Under the pieces are notes generated by a model. That model was not told the origin of the DNA and did no database searches. It saw nothing but the letters and a program-made list of their open reading frames with translations. A stretch of DNA of 64,000 bases from Shinella fusca (GTDB taxonomy: Bacteria; Pseudomonadota; Alphaproteobacteria; Rhizobiales; Rhizobiaceae): NCBI RefSeq assembly GCF_014203155.1, contig NZ_JACHIK010000007.1, positions 124,001-188,000 of the forward strand, given 5' to 3'. Position numbers and translations under genes: made by a program. The first letter of the stretch is position 1. The number at the start of each line of letters is the position of its first letter. This document shows, in pieces, positions 34,412-41,854 of the stretch.

Positions 34412-35929
34412 TTAGTTGAGGAAATCCTCCGGCAGCAGGCATTCCGGCATGTTCTGGTAGGAGACCGGGCGCAGGAAGCGGCGGATCGACAGGGTGCCGA
34501 CGCTCGTCGCGCCGAAATTGGTCGAGGCCGGGTAGGGGCCGCCGTGAACCATGGAATCCACCACTTCGACGCCCGTCGGGAAGCCGTTGACCAGCACGCG
34601 GCCGGCCTTGCGTTCCAGCACCGGGCGCAGGCGCTTGGCGTCATCGAGGTCGCCGGCATCCATGTGGATCGTCGCCGTCAGCTGGCCCTCGAAGTTGCGG
34701 GCGAGCTTTTCCATCTCGTCCACCGAGGAGACGCGCACGACGAGGCCGAGCGGGCCGAAGACCTCTTCGGAGAGCGCATGGTCGGCGAGGAACTGTTCGC
34801 CGGAGATCTCGAAGAGGTTCGGCAGCGCCTCGCGGCCTGAGGACTGCGTCGTCAGCAGCGGCTTGACCGTGTTGCGGCTCTCGAAGCGCGCCTGGCCGTC
34901 GTGATAGGCCTTGGCGATGCCGTCGGTCAGCATGGTCTGCGGGCCGACCTTGGAGAGCGCCTCCACGGCGGCGGCCGTGAAGCGGTCGGCATCCGCGCCG
35001 TCCGTGACGACGGCGATGCCCGGATTGGTGCAGAACTGGCCGGCGCCCATGGTGAGCGAGCCCGCCCAGCCCTGGCCGAGGCCTTCCGCGCGGGCCTTCA
35101 TGGCTTCCGGCAGCAGGAACATCGGGTTGACCGAGCCGAGCTCGCCGAAGAACGGGATTGGTTCCGGGCGGGCGGCGCACAGGTTGAAGAGGGCGCGGCC
35201 GCCGGCAAGCGAGCCGGTGAAGCCCACGGCCTTGATCAGCGGATGCTGCACGACGGCTTCGCCGACCTGGCGGTTGCCGCCCTGGATCAGCGAGAAGACG
35301 CCCGGATGCACGCCGGTCTTTTCGATGGCGGCAAGGACCGCCTCGGCGACGATCTCGCCGGTGCCCGGATGGGCGGAATGCCCCTTGACGACGACGGGGC
35401 AGCCGGCGGCAAGCGCCGCGGCCGTGTCGCCGCCGGCCGTCGAGAAGGCGAGCGGGAAGTTGGAGGCGCCGAAGACGGCGACCGGGCCGATCGGCCGCTG
35501 GATCAGGCGGATTTCCGGACGCGGCGCCGGCTGGCGGTCCGGCTGGGCGGCATCGAAGCGGCGGTCGAGGAAGTCGCCCTTCTCGATATGGTCGGCGAAG
35601 AGGCGGAGCTGGCCGGTCGTGCGGCCGCGCTCGCCCTGGAGGCGCGCGACGGGAAGGCCGGTCTCCTGCGTGCCGATCTCGGTGATGGCCTCGGCGCGGG
35701 CCTCGATCTCGTCGGCGATGGCGCGCAGGAAGGCGGCGCGCGTCGCACGGGAGGAATAGCCGTAGCTGAGGAAGGCTTCCTCTGCGGCCTCTGCGGCGCG
35801 GTTCACCAGCTCGACCGTGCCGACGGCGAATGCATGTGCCGGGCCATGGGCGGGAGAGGAGGTGAACGTGCCGTTGCCGTCCAGCCATTGACCGGCGACG
35901 AGGTGTTTACCGTTGGGAGTGAAAGCCAT
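34412..35929 (-). CDS. hypH: Alpha-ketoglutarate semialdehyde (2,5-dioxovalerate) dehydrogenase
   Basis: 505 residues, aldehyde dehydrogenase superfamily. The catalytic nucleophile is Cys300 in GAGQFCTNPG and the general base Glu263 in FFGELGSVNP; FGASNFPLAFS and GFTGSLAGG are cofactor-site motifs. GELGSVNP and QFCTNPG are characteristic of the KGSADH group that oxidises alpha-ketoglutarate semialdehyde to 2-oxoglutarate. That is the last step of hydroxyproline (and some sugar-acid) breakdown, matching the HypD-like gene upstream. It is divergent from the LDH2-family gene and has its own terminator. Confidence 0.92.
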   Translation of the reverse strand: MAFTPNGKHLVAGQWLDGNGTFTSSPAHGPAHAFAVGTVELVNRAAEAAEEAFLSYGYSSRATRAAFLRAIADEIEARAEAITEIGTQETGLPVARLQGERGRTTGQLRLFADHIEKGDFLDRRFDAAQPDRQPAPRPEIRLIQRPIGPVAVFGASNFPLAFSTAGGDTAAALAAGCPVVVKGHSAHPGTGEIVAEAVLAAIEKTGVHPGVFSLIQGGNRQVGEAVVQHPLIKAVGFTGSLAGGRALFNLCAARPEPIPFFGELGSVNPMFLLPEAMKARAEGLGQGWAGSLTMGAGQFCTNPGIAVVTDGADADRFTAAAVEALSKVGPQTMLTDGIAKAYHDGQARFESRNTVKPLLTTQSSGREALPNLFEISGEQFLADHALSEEVFGPLGLVVRVSSVDEMEKLARNFEGQLTATIHMDAGDLDDAKRLRPVLERKAGRVLVNGFPTGVEVVDSMVHGGPYPASTNFGATSVGTLSIRRFLRPVSYQNMPECLLPEDFLN

Positions 35930-35989
35930 TTGACGTACCTTTCTCGGGGGATAGGGATTCGCCCGGCAGGAGAGGCGGGCGAATTGCAC

Positions 35990-36017
35990 TTGTCGAAATC
36001 TTGTATACTCTATGTAT
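35990..36017. promoter_or_regulatory. Operator array C (hypH / LDH2 divergent promoter)
   Basis: TTGTCG (35990-35995), TTGTAT (36001-36006) and ATGTAT (36012-36017) follow one another at 11-base intervals. The array lies 61 bases ahead of the reverse-strand dehydrogenase and 53 bases ahead of the forward LDH2 gene, so it could control both. Confidence 0.65.
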
Positions 36018-36069
36018 GCAATTGTTCAATCGCCAACCTGCCGTGGTCGGCCAACCTGACGAGACGAAA

Positions 36070-37107
36070 ATGACGCAAAGCTCCACCCTGACGATTGACG
36101 CCCTTCATGCGCGTGTCGAAGCGATCTTCCTGAAGGCCGGCCTCAATGCAGTGCAGGCCGGAGCGCTTGCCCGCGTCATTGTCGCCGGTGAGCGTGACGC
36201 CTGCAAGTCTCACGGGATCTATCGTATCGAGGGTGCGCTGCGCACCGTCAAGGCCGGCAAGGTCAGGCCGGATGCGGTGCCGGTGCTCGACCGCAACGAG
36301 GGTTCGGCCATCGTCAAGGTCGATGCCGCGGGCGGCTTTGCCAACCCGGCCTTCGAGCTCGGCGTTCCGGTGCTTGCCGAACGTGCCCGCACGCTCGGCA
36401 TCGCCGCCCTCGTCATCAACGACTGCACGCATTTCTCGGCGCTCTGGCCGGAGGTGGAGGCGGTGACGAAGGAAGGCCTTGCCGCTCTCGTCATGTGCCC
36501 GAGCTATGCGACGGTCGCCCCCACCGGCGGCAGCAAGCCGCTGCTCGGCACCAATCCCTTCGCCTTCGGCTGGCCGCGCAAGGGGGCCCCGCCCTATGTC
36601 TTCGACTTCGCCACCTCCGTCGCCGCGCGCGGCGAGATCGAATTGCACCGCCGTGCCGGCAAGCAGCTTCCCGAAGGCTGGGCGATCGACGCCGACGGCA
36701 ACCCGACCACCGATCCGGAAGCCGCGCTTGCCGGCGCCATGCTGCCTTTCGGCGGGCACAAGGGCTCGGCCATCGGCACGATGATCGAGCTTCTCGCCGG
36801 CATCATGATCGGCGACCTGACGAGCCCGGAAGTGCTCGACTATCTCGGCACGACGACGCTCGTCCCCTTCCACGGCGAGCTCATCATCGCCATGTCGCCG
36901 GAAGCCTTCGCCAAGGGCCGCCCGGGCGATCCCTTCGCCCGCGCCGAAGTGCTCTTCGAGGCCATCGTCGGCGGCGGCGCACGCCTGCCCTCCCAGCGCC
37001 GCTTCGCCGCCCGCGGCAAGTCGGAAGCCGAGGGCGTCACGCTGACCGCCGCCGAGGTGGAGCAGCTCGACCGCCTGCTGGACGAGGGCCTCGACGCGGT
37101 CAACTGA
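36070..37107 (+). CDS. LDH2/malate-lactate dehydrogenase-family protein, probable delta1-pyrroline-2-carboxylate reductase
   Basis: 345 residues from ATG 36070; earlier in-frame ATGs fall within the operator array. The LDH2/MDH2 family is shown by ARVIVAGERDACKSHGIYRIEGAL, INDCTHFSALWPEVE, APTGGSKPLLGTNPFAFGWP and MLPFGGHKGSAIGTMIELLAG. Members beside hydroxyproline genes reduce delta1-pyrroline-2-carboxylate to L-proline with NAD(P)H, which would complete the route from AcnX. The only forward-strand gene of the locus, and divergent from hypH. Other keto-acid reductase activities are possible. Confidence 0.82.
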   Translation: MTQSSTLTIDALHARVEAIFLKAGLNAVQAGALARVIVAGERDACKSHGIYRIEGALRTVKAGKVRPDAVPVLDRNEGSAIVKVDAAGGFANPAFELGVPVLAERARTLGIAALVINDCTHFSALWPEVEAVTKEGLAALVMCPSYATVAPTGGSKPLLGTNPFAFGWPRKGAPPYVFDFATSVAARGEIELHRRAGKQLPEGWAIDADGNPTTDPEAALAGAMLPFGGHKGSAIGTMIELLAGIMIGDLTSPEVLDYLGTTTLVPFHGELIIAMSPEAFAKGRPGDPFARAEVLFEAIVGGGARLPSQRRFAARGKSEAEGVTLTAAEVEQLDRLLDEGLDAVN

Positions 37108-37135
37108 CCGCGGCCCGGCCTCACCCCGCTCTCGG

Positions 37136-37170
37136 CGTCATCCCCCGGGCTTGACCCGAGGATCCACGCC
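37136..37170. repeat. Dispersed intergenic palindromic repeat, copy 1
   Basis: The core CCCGGGCTTGACCCGAGG is an imperfect palindrome with flanks CGTCATCC and ATCCACGCC. The same element occurs twice more at 57564-57645. It lies between the convergent LDH2 and hypD-like genes. Confidence 0.75.
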
Positions 37171-37201
37171 CCACGACACGCCTTCGCCACAGGCAAAACA
37201 A

Positions 37202-37227
37202 AAAGGCCCTCCTTGCGGAGGGCCTTT
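37202..37227 (-). terminator. Terminator of the hypD-like gene
   Basis: AAAGGCCCTCC (37202-37212) and GGAGGGCCTTT (37217-37227) form a perfect 11-bp stem. On the reverse strand it ends in TTTTTGTTTTG. It stands 20 bases past the stop. Confidence 0.9.
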
Positions 37228-37247
37228 CGCTTGGGAGGCGCGTAAAT

Positions 37248-38210
37248 TTACGCCTTGTAGGTCTGCACGGCGCCGGGGAGCTCGCTCCATTCGGCATACC
37301 AGGTGTCGAAGAGCTTGAGCTGGCTTTCGACATAGCCGCGCTGGCTGTCGGAGAGCGCGTCGGTCTCGTTGAAGTGCAGCGTGTATTCCTTGTCGCCCTT
37401 CAGCACCATCATGTGCTTGAAGTAGAGGACGAGGTCCGGGCCTTCGTCGAACGAGGAGAGCACGCCGAGGGCCGATTCCAGCTCCAGCGCGCGGGCGCGG
37501 GCGTCCGCATCGCCCCGGGCGGCCGCCTGGGCGAGGTTGCACATGTGGAGGACTTCCTTCGGCAGCACGCAGCCGATGCCGGTGATCGCGCCGACGGCGC
37601 CGCAATTGACGAAGCCGTGGAAGACGCAGGTGTCGACGCCGATCATCAGCGAGACGTCGTCGTCCCGGCTGGTGATGTTCTCGGCCGCATAGCGCATGTC
37701 GGCAGCGCCGCCGAATTCCTTGAAGCCGACGAGGTTCTTGTGGTCCTGGCGCAGCGCGAAGAAGAGGTCGGCGCGCGTGGCGAAGCCGTAATAGGGGCTG
37801 TTGTAGATGACGGCCGGAAGATCGGGGGCGGCCGAGAGGATCGCCTTGAAGTGGTTCTTCTGGGCGGCGATGACGGAGCCGCGGGAAAGGACGCGCGGGA
37901 TGACCATCAGGCCCTGCGCGCCGACCTTCTGGGCGTGGGCGGCATGCGCGACGGCCGAGGCGGTGTTGACGGCGCCGGTGCCGACGATGACCGGGATGCC
38001 GGCCTTCACGAGGCGTTCGACGCCTTCCATGCGCTGTTCGTCGGTCAGGAGCGGCCAGTCACCCATCGAGCCGCAATAGACGACGGCGGACATGCCCTTT
38101 TCGATCAGTTCCTTGCCCTTGCGCACCAGCGCGTCGAAGTCGGGCGTGCGGTCGTCCTTGCAGGGGGTCATCAGGGCGGGAATGACACCGGAAAAAATCT
38201 TGGCCTTCAT
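37248..38210 (-). CDS. hypD: Dihydrodipicolinate-synthase-family protein, probable 1-pyrroline-4-hydroxy-2-carboxylate deaminase
   Basis: 320 residues of the DapA/NAL superfamily (class I aldolase fold). Schiff-base Lys164 lies in NLVGFKEFGG, and the conserved Tyr136 in VIYNSPYYG. SAVVYCGSMGDWPLLTDEQRMEG is typical of the HypD/LhpC deaminases that turn 1-pyrroline-4-hydroxy-2-carboxylate into alpha-ketoglutarate semialdehyde and ammonia, the substrate of the KGSADH encoded nearby. ATG 38210 follows AGGAGA. The strongest operator array (38289-38320) lies 79 bases upstream, and the FadR-type regulator gene just beyond it. Confidence 0.9.
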   Translation of the reverse strand: MKAKIFSGVIPALMTPCKDDRTPDFDALVRKGKELIEKGMSAVVYCGSMGDWPLLTDEQRMEGVERLVKAGIPVIVGTGAVNTASAVAHAAHAQKVGAQGLMVIPRVLSRGSVIAAQKNHFKAILSAAPDLPAVIYNSPYYGFATRADLFFALRQDHKNLVGFKEFGGAADMRYAAENITSRDDDVSLMIGVDTCVFHGFVNCGAVGAITGIGCVLPKEVLHMCNLAQAAARGDADARARALELESALGVLSSFDEGPDLVLYFKHMMVLKGDKEYTLHFNETDALSDSQRGYVESQLKLFDTWYAEWSELPGAVQTYKA

Positions 38211-38288
38211 GTCGATCTCCTATGGCGGGTTCGGTCGGGCGGTCGGCGATGCAAGGCCTCCCCCTCTCTCGACGATGGATATAGCATC

Positions 38289-38320
38289 TTGTATTTTATT
38301 TGTCGACAAGAAAAATACAA
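38289..38320. promoter_or_regulatory. Operator array A (hypD promoter)
   Basis: TTGTAT (38289) and TTGTCG (38300) are 11 bases apart; on the other strand CGACAA (38304) and ATACAA (38315) are again 11 apart. The whole is symmetrical about the perfect palindrome TTGTCGACAA (38300-38309), with outer arms TTGTATTTT/AAAATACAA. It is the fullest version of the motif shared by four promoters of the locus. Confidence 0.75.
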
Positions 38321-38324
38321 AAGC

Positions 38325-39029
38325 TCAAAGCGCGATATCGAGCCTGTCGTTCCGGCTGAAAAGCTTTTGCACCTGCGCGACGATCGCCTCCGCATGCGCC
38401 TTGCCGAGCCGGTCCGCCTCCTCGATGTCGCGCGCCTCGATGGCGGCGATGATCGCGGCATGCTCGTCCACGAAGCGCTGCGGGAACTGCTCTTCGTAGG
38501 ACTGGTAATAGAGCTGCAGGATGCGACGGCCCTCATCGAGCAGCCGACGGAACAGGCTGGTGAAATAGGGATTGCGGCCGGCCTCGGCGATGGCGGCGTG
38601 GAAGGCGGCATTGGTGGCGATCATCGTCAGGTTGTCGCGCATGGCCAGCGCCGCCGCATAATCCTCGTGGAAGCCCCTGATGACCGGCAGGTCCTCGGGC
38701 CGGTGGTTCTGCGCGGCAAGCCGCGTCGTCACCCGGTACATCAGCACCAGCGCGTCGAAGAAGGTGTGGAGGTTGAGGAAATCGATGTTCGACACCATGG
38801 TCGAGCGGTTCGGCAGGGTCTCGATCAACCCTTCGCCGGCAAGCCGCACCAAGGCTTCGCGGATCGGCGTGCGCGACATCTTGAACCGCTCGGCAAGCTG
38901 CACCTCGTCGATGGGGCTGCCGGGGGCGAGCTTCAGGTCGAGGATCTGGTCGCGCAGGAGGTCGTAGACCATCTTCACGCCGGAGCCGCGCTTGCGTTCG
39001 GGCAGGGAATGGGAATCGGTGTCGGTCAT
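38325..39029 (-). CDS. GntR/FadR-family regulator of the hydroxyproline locus
   Basis: 234 residues from ATG 39029, preceded by GAGG; a TTG at 39050 is inside the operator. The winged HTH lies at ~20-85 (VYDLLRDQILDLKLAPGSPIDEVQLAERFKMSRTPIREALVRLAGEGLIETLPNRSTMVS) and the FCD effector domain at ~95-225 with candidate metal-binding His/Asp residues (FHAAIAEAGRN, DEHAAIIAAIEARD). It is located directly upstream of hypD, and the same operator half-sites lie before its own gene and the other three transcription units, so it is the natural candidate for their regulator. Confidence 0.93.
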   Translation of the reverse strand: MTDTDSHSLPERKRGSGVKMVYDLLRDQILDLKLAPGSPIDEVQLAERFKMSRTPIREALVRLAGEGLIETLPNRSTMVSNIDFLNLHTFFDALVLMYRVTTRLAAQNHRPEDLPVIRGFHEDYAAALAMRDNLTMIATNAAFHAAIAEAGRNPYFTSLFRRLLDEGRRILQLYYQSYEEQFPQRFVDEHAAIIAAIEARDIEEADRLGKAHAEAIVAQVQKLFSRNDRLDIAL

Positions 39030-39040
39030 CGAAAATCCTC

Positions 39041-39061
39041 TTGTCGACAAAAGAAATACAA
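39041..39061. promoter_or_regulatory. Operator array B (regulator's own promoter)
   Basis: TTGTCGACAA (39041-39050), five bases, ATACAA (39056-39061). This is the same arrangement as 38300-38320 at array A. It ends twelve bases before the regulator ATG, as expected for autoregulation. Confidence 0.75.
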
Positions 39062-39231
39062 TTGTCCGCCGGCGCTATCAATCGTTTTAAGTGGGCCCTT
39101 TGGCGAAAGCGCCGTCAAGCCCGCCGGGCCGGCAGGCGACAAGAAGGATGGGGAAAGCCGCATGCGCGCAGCCCGTTCCGCGCCCCGCCGCGGGGAAGCG
39201 GCAGGGGGAGGCAGGGTTCGGTGCGGGCCGG

Positions 39232-39576
39232 TCAGAAAAGGGTTTCGTAGATTTCCGGCTTGAAGCCGGCCGTCAGCGCGCCGTCGCGGTCGAGGATGGG
39301 GCGCTTGATCATCGATGGCTGGGCCTGCATCAGCGCGATGGCCCTGGCGGCGTCGAGGTCCTGCTTGTCGGCGTCCGGCAGGGCGCGGAAGGTGGTGCCG
39401 GCCCGGTTCAGCACGGCTTCCCAGCCGAGCGCGCCGACGAAGCGCGTCAGGCTCGCCGCGTCGATGCCCTCGGCCTTGTAGTCGTGGAAACGGTAGGCGA
39501 CGCCCCTGGCGTCCAGCCAGGCCCGCGCCTTCTTCATCGTGTCGCAGTTCCTGATGCCGTAGATCGTGACGGTCAT
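39232..39576 (-). CDS. ArsC/Spx-family (YffB-like) thioredoxin-fold protein
   Basis: 114 residues, the length of YffB. The N-terminal IYGIRNCDTMKKARAWLD holds a single Cys in the thioredoxin-fold position; the C-terminal PSMIKRPILDRDG is the ArsC/Spx/YffB signature. True arsenate reductases have CX4-5R variants not seen here, so arsenate reduction is unlikely. A thiol-redox role of unknown target is inferred. It is followed 24 bases later by the stop of the aminotransferase. Confidence 0.88.
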   Translation of the reverse strand: MTVTIYGIRNCDTMKKARAWLDARGVAYRFHDYKAEGIDAASLTRFVGALGWEAVLNRAGTTFRALPDADKQDLDAARAIALMQAQPSMIKRPILDRDGALTAGFKPEIYETLF

Positions 39577-39600
39577 GCGCCTCTCCTCATGCCCTGCCGC

Positions 39601-40770
39601 TCAAAGGCTCAGGAACTTCTCGATGACGGCATCGACCTCCGCCGTCTTCAGGCCGGCGATGTTGATGCGGCCGGAGGTCGGCATGTAGATCGCCTGCTCG
39701 GCGCGCAGCTTCAGCACGTCCGCCGCCTCCAGCGGCAGCAGCGAGAACATGCCTTCCTGCTCGCGGATGGCCGTCGCCACCTGCCAGCGGCGGGAAAGGC
39801 CGGCGGCAAGGCGCTCGCGGATGGCGGTGATGCGCAGGCGCATCGCTTCGATCTCCGCCATCCAGTCCGCCTTCAGCGCTTCATCGCCGAGGATCGTGCT
39901 GACGATGGCCGAGCCGTGGTCCGGCGGCATGGAATAGTTGACGCGGGCGAGCGCCGCGAGGTTGCTGCGCAGCGCCGGCACGGCATCGGCATTGCCGCAG
40001 GCGGCATAGATCGCGCCCGTGCGCTCGCGGTAAAGCCCGAAGGACTTCGAGCAGGAGACGGCGACCAGCATTTCCGGCACGGCGGCAAGCAGCATGCGCA
40101 GGCCCGCGGCATCCTCGTCGAGGCCGCGGCCGTAGCCCTGGTAGGCGATGTCGACGAGCGGCATCAGGCCGCGCGCGGCGATGAGGTCCGTGACGGCGCG
40201 CCACTGCTCGGCGGAGAGGTTCGCGCCTGTCGGGTTGTGGCAGCTTGCGTGCAGCAGCACGGCGTCGCCGGGCGCCGCGCCCGAAAGCGCCTCCACCATG
40301 CGCTCGAAGAGCACGCTCTGCGAGGGAATGTCGAAGAAGGGATAGGTGGCGATCTCCAGGCCGGCGGCCTGGAAGATGCTGGCATGGTTCGGCCAGGTCG
40401 GCATGCCGAGCCAGATGCGCTTGACGCCGAGGCGCACGAGAAGGTCGCCGCCGATGCGCAGCGCACCCGAGCCGCCCGGCGTCTGCAGGCCGGCGACGGC
40501 GCGTCCGCGTCCGGCTTCGCCCGCCGTCAGGTCCCACAGGCGCTCGAGGAAGACGGGGTCGCCTTCCGGGCCGACATAGGCCTTGGTCGGCTGCGTCTCG
40601 ACGAGGCGGCGCTCGGCCTCCTTCACCGCGCGGAAGATCGGCGTCGCGCCCGTCTCGTCGCGGTAGACGCCGACGCCGAGGTCCACTTTGCCGGGCCGGG
40701 CATCGGCGCGGTAAAGGCCGATGAGGGCGAGCAGCGGGTCGTCGGGCTGGGGGGCGAGGGCGTCGAACAT
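39601..40770 (-). CDS. Aspartate/aromatic amino acid aminotransferase (class I)
   Basis: 389 residues. PLP-dependent fold type I of the AspC/TyrB group: KVDLGVGVYRDETG at the start, KAYVGPEGDPVFL, HASCHNPTGANLS, DIAYQGYG and the PLP lysine in VSCSKSFGLYRERTGA. It transfers amino groups between aspartate or aromatic amino acids and 2-oxoglutarate. Which substrate dominates cannot be read from sequence alone. TTGCGC-type inverted repeats lie upstream at 40843-40859. Confidence 0.93.
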   Translation of the reverse strand: MFDALAPQPDDPLLALIGLYRADARPGKVDLGVGVYRDETGATPIFRAVKEAERRLVETQPTKAYVGPEGDPVFLERLWDLTAGEAGRGRAVAGLQTPGGSGALRIGGDLLVRLGVKRIWLGMPTWPNHASIFQAAGLEIATYPFFDIPSQSVLFERMVEALSGAAPGDAVLLHASCHNPTGANLSAEQWRAVTDLIAARGLMPLVDIAYQGYGRGLDEDAAGLRMLLAAVPEMLVAVSCSKSFGLYRERTGAIYAACGNADAVPALRSNLAALARVNYSMPPDHGSAIVSTILGDEALKADWMAEIEAMRLRITAIRERLAAGLSRRWQVATAIREQEGMFSLLPLEAADVLKLRAEQAIYMPTSGRINIAGLKTAEVDAVIEKFLSL

Positions 40771-40842
40771 GGCCGGGATTCCTGTGCGGGGGTCTGTGCT
40801 GCAAGCGGTTTAGGCCAAAGTTCGCGCAAAATCGACAGGGAT

Positions 40843-40859
40843 ATTGCGCTAGTCGCGCA
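40843..40859. promoter_or_regulatory. Inverted repeat upstream of the aminotransferase
   Basis: TTGCGC (40843-40848), TAGTC, GCGCAA (40854-40859), with another GCGCAA at 40823-40828. It lies 73 bases ahead of the reverse-strand start and may bind a Lrp/AsnC- or LysR-type regulator; the regulator type is a guess. Confidence 0.4.
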
Positions 40860-41011
40860 AGAAACGTCGCACCCCCCCCCCGGGTTTTGCGCGGAAGACG
40901 GGCATGGGCGGCACGCGCTGCCCCGATATTTGCGGAACCTTCCTGTCGCAGGGTGGTTGCCGGAAGGAAGCCGCCCCCCATATGATGACCGGGTGCCATG
41001 AGGAAGGTCCG

Positions 41012-41854
41012 TTGGACAGGAATGCCAAGATCGCACAGGCCGCGCTGCTGACGGCCATTCGCAACCGCCGCGGCCATCGGCCGCCGGAGAACAATCGCCC
41101 GGGCGACACCGTGATCGCGTCCTACAACGTGCACAAATGCGTGGGCGTCGACCGGCGCTTCGATCCCGGGCGCACGGCATGCGTGATCGCCGAGATCGAT
41201 GCGGACATCATCGCCGTGCAGGAGGCCGACAAGCGGTTCGGCGAGCGCTCCGGCCTCCTCGACCTCGAAGCGCTGGAGCGCGACTGCGGCCTCGTGCCGG
41301 TGCCGATCACCGCGCTCTCCTCGACCGGCCACGGCTGGCACGGCAACATGATCATGATCCGCAAGGGGGCGGTCGGCGGCGTGCGGCAATTGAAGCTGCC
41401 GGGTGTCGAGCCGCGCGGCGCGCTGGTCGTGACGCTCGACCTGCCGCTCGGCAAGCTGCGGCTCGTCGCGGCGCATTTCGGCCTCCTCAGGCGCTCGCGC
41501 GAGCAGCAGGCGATGGCGATCCTCGCCTCGGTGGCGGAGGAAGAGGAAATGCCCACCCTGCTCGTCGGCGACCTCAACGAATGGCGTGTCGGCCGGCGGT
41601 CCTCGCTCGCCCGCCTCCAGCCGACCTTCGATCCGGCCTCCGGCGCGGTGCCGAGCTTTCCCTCGCGCTTTCCCGTGCTGGCGCTCGACCGGGCGCTCGG
41701 CCATCCGCACGACCTCGTCACCTCCGTGGAGGTGCACGACACGCCGCTCGCCCGCCTTGCCTCCGATCACCTGCCGATCAAGGCGCATATCGACCTCAAG
41801 GTTGCCTCGGAGCGGAGCGCGGCGCCTAAAGATACGGCGAGCCGAGCCATGTGA
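41012..41854 (+). CDS. Endonuclease/exonuclease/phosphatase-family protein
   Basis: 280 residues from TTG 41012, which has GAGGAAGG just upstream; ATG 40985, nine codons earlier, is an alternative. The EEP fold is evident: IASYNVHKCVGVDRRFDP (Asn of site 1), IIAVQEADKRF (metal-binding Glu), LLVGDLNEW (GDxN) and ASDHLPIKAHI (catalytic SDH). Members are Mg-dependent phosphodiesterases acting on DNA, phospholipids or inositol phosphates. No signal peptide. Its 3' end overlaps the convergent phospholipase D gene by 29 bases, so the two may form a phospholipid-related pair. Confidence 0.85.
   Translation: MDRNAKIAQAALLTAIRNRRGHRPPENNRPGDTVIASYNVHKCVGVDRRFDPGRTACVIAEIDADIIAVQEADKRFGERSGLLDLEALERDCGLVPVPITALSSTGHGWHGNMIMIRKGAVGGVRQLKLPGVEPRGALVVTLDLPLGKLRLVAAHFGLLRRSREQQAMAILASVAEEEEMPTLLVGDLNEWRVGRRSSLARLQPTFDPASGAVPSFPSRFPVLALDRALGHPHDLVTSVEVHDTPLARLASDHLPIKAHIDLKVASERSAAPKDTASRAM

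Noticed and set aside
39232-39576. Arsenate reductase
   Set aside because: The protein belongs to the ArsC/Spx/YffB fold family, but the length and the single N-terminal Cys context fit YffB, and no ars genes are nearby.
40872-40881. Run of ten cytosines, possible phase-variation tract
   Set aside because: It lies in the non-coding gap between divergent genes, outside both coding frames and at no clear promoter spacing. It may also be sensitive to sequencing error, so there is no basis to call a contingency locus.
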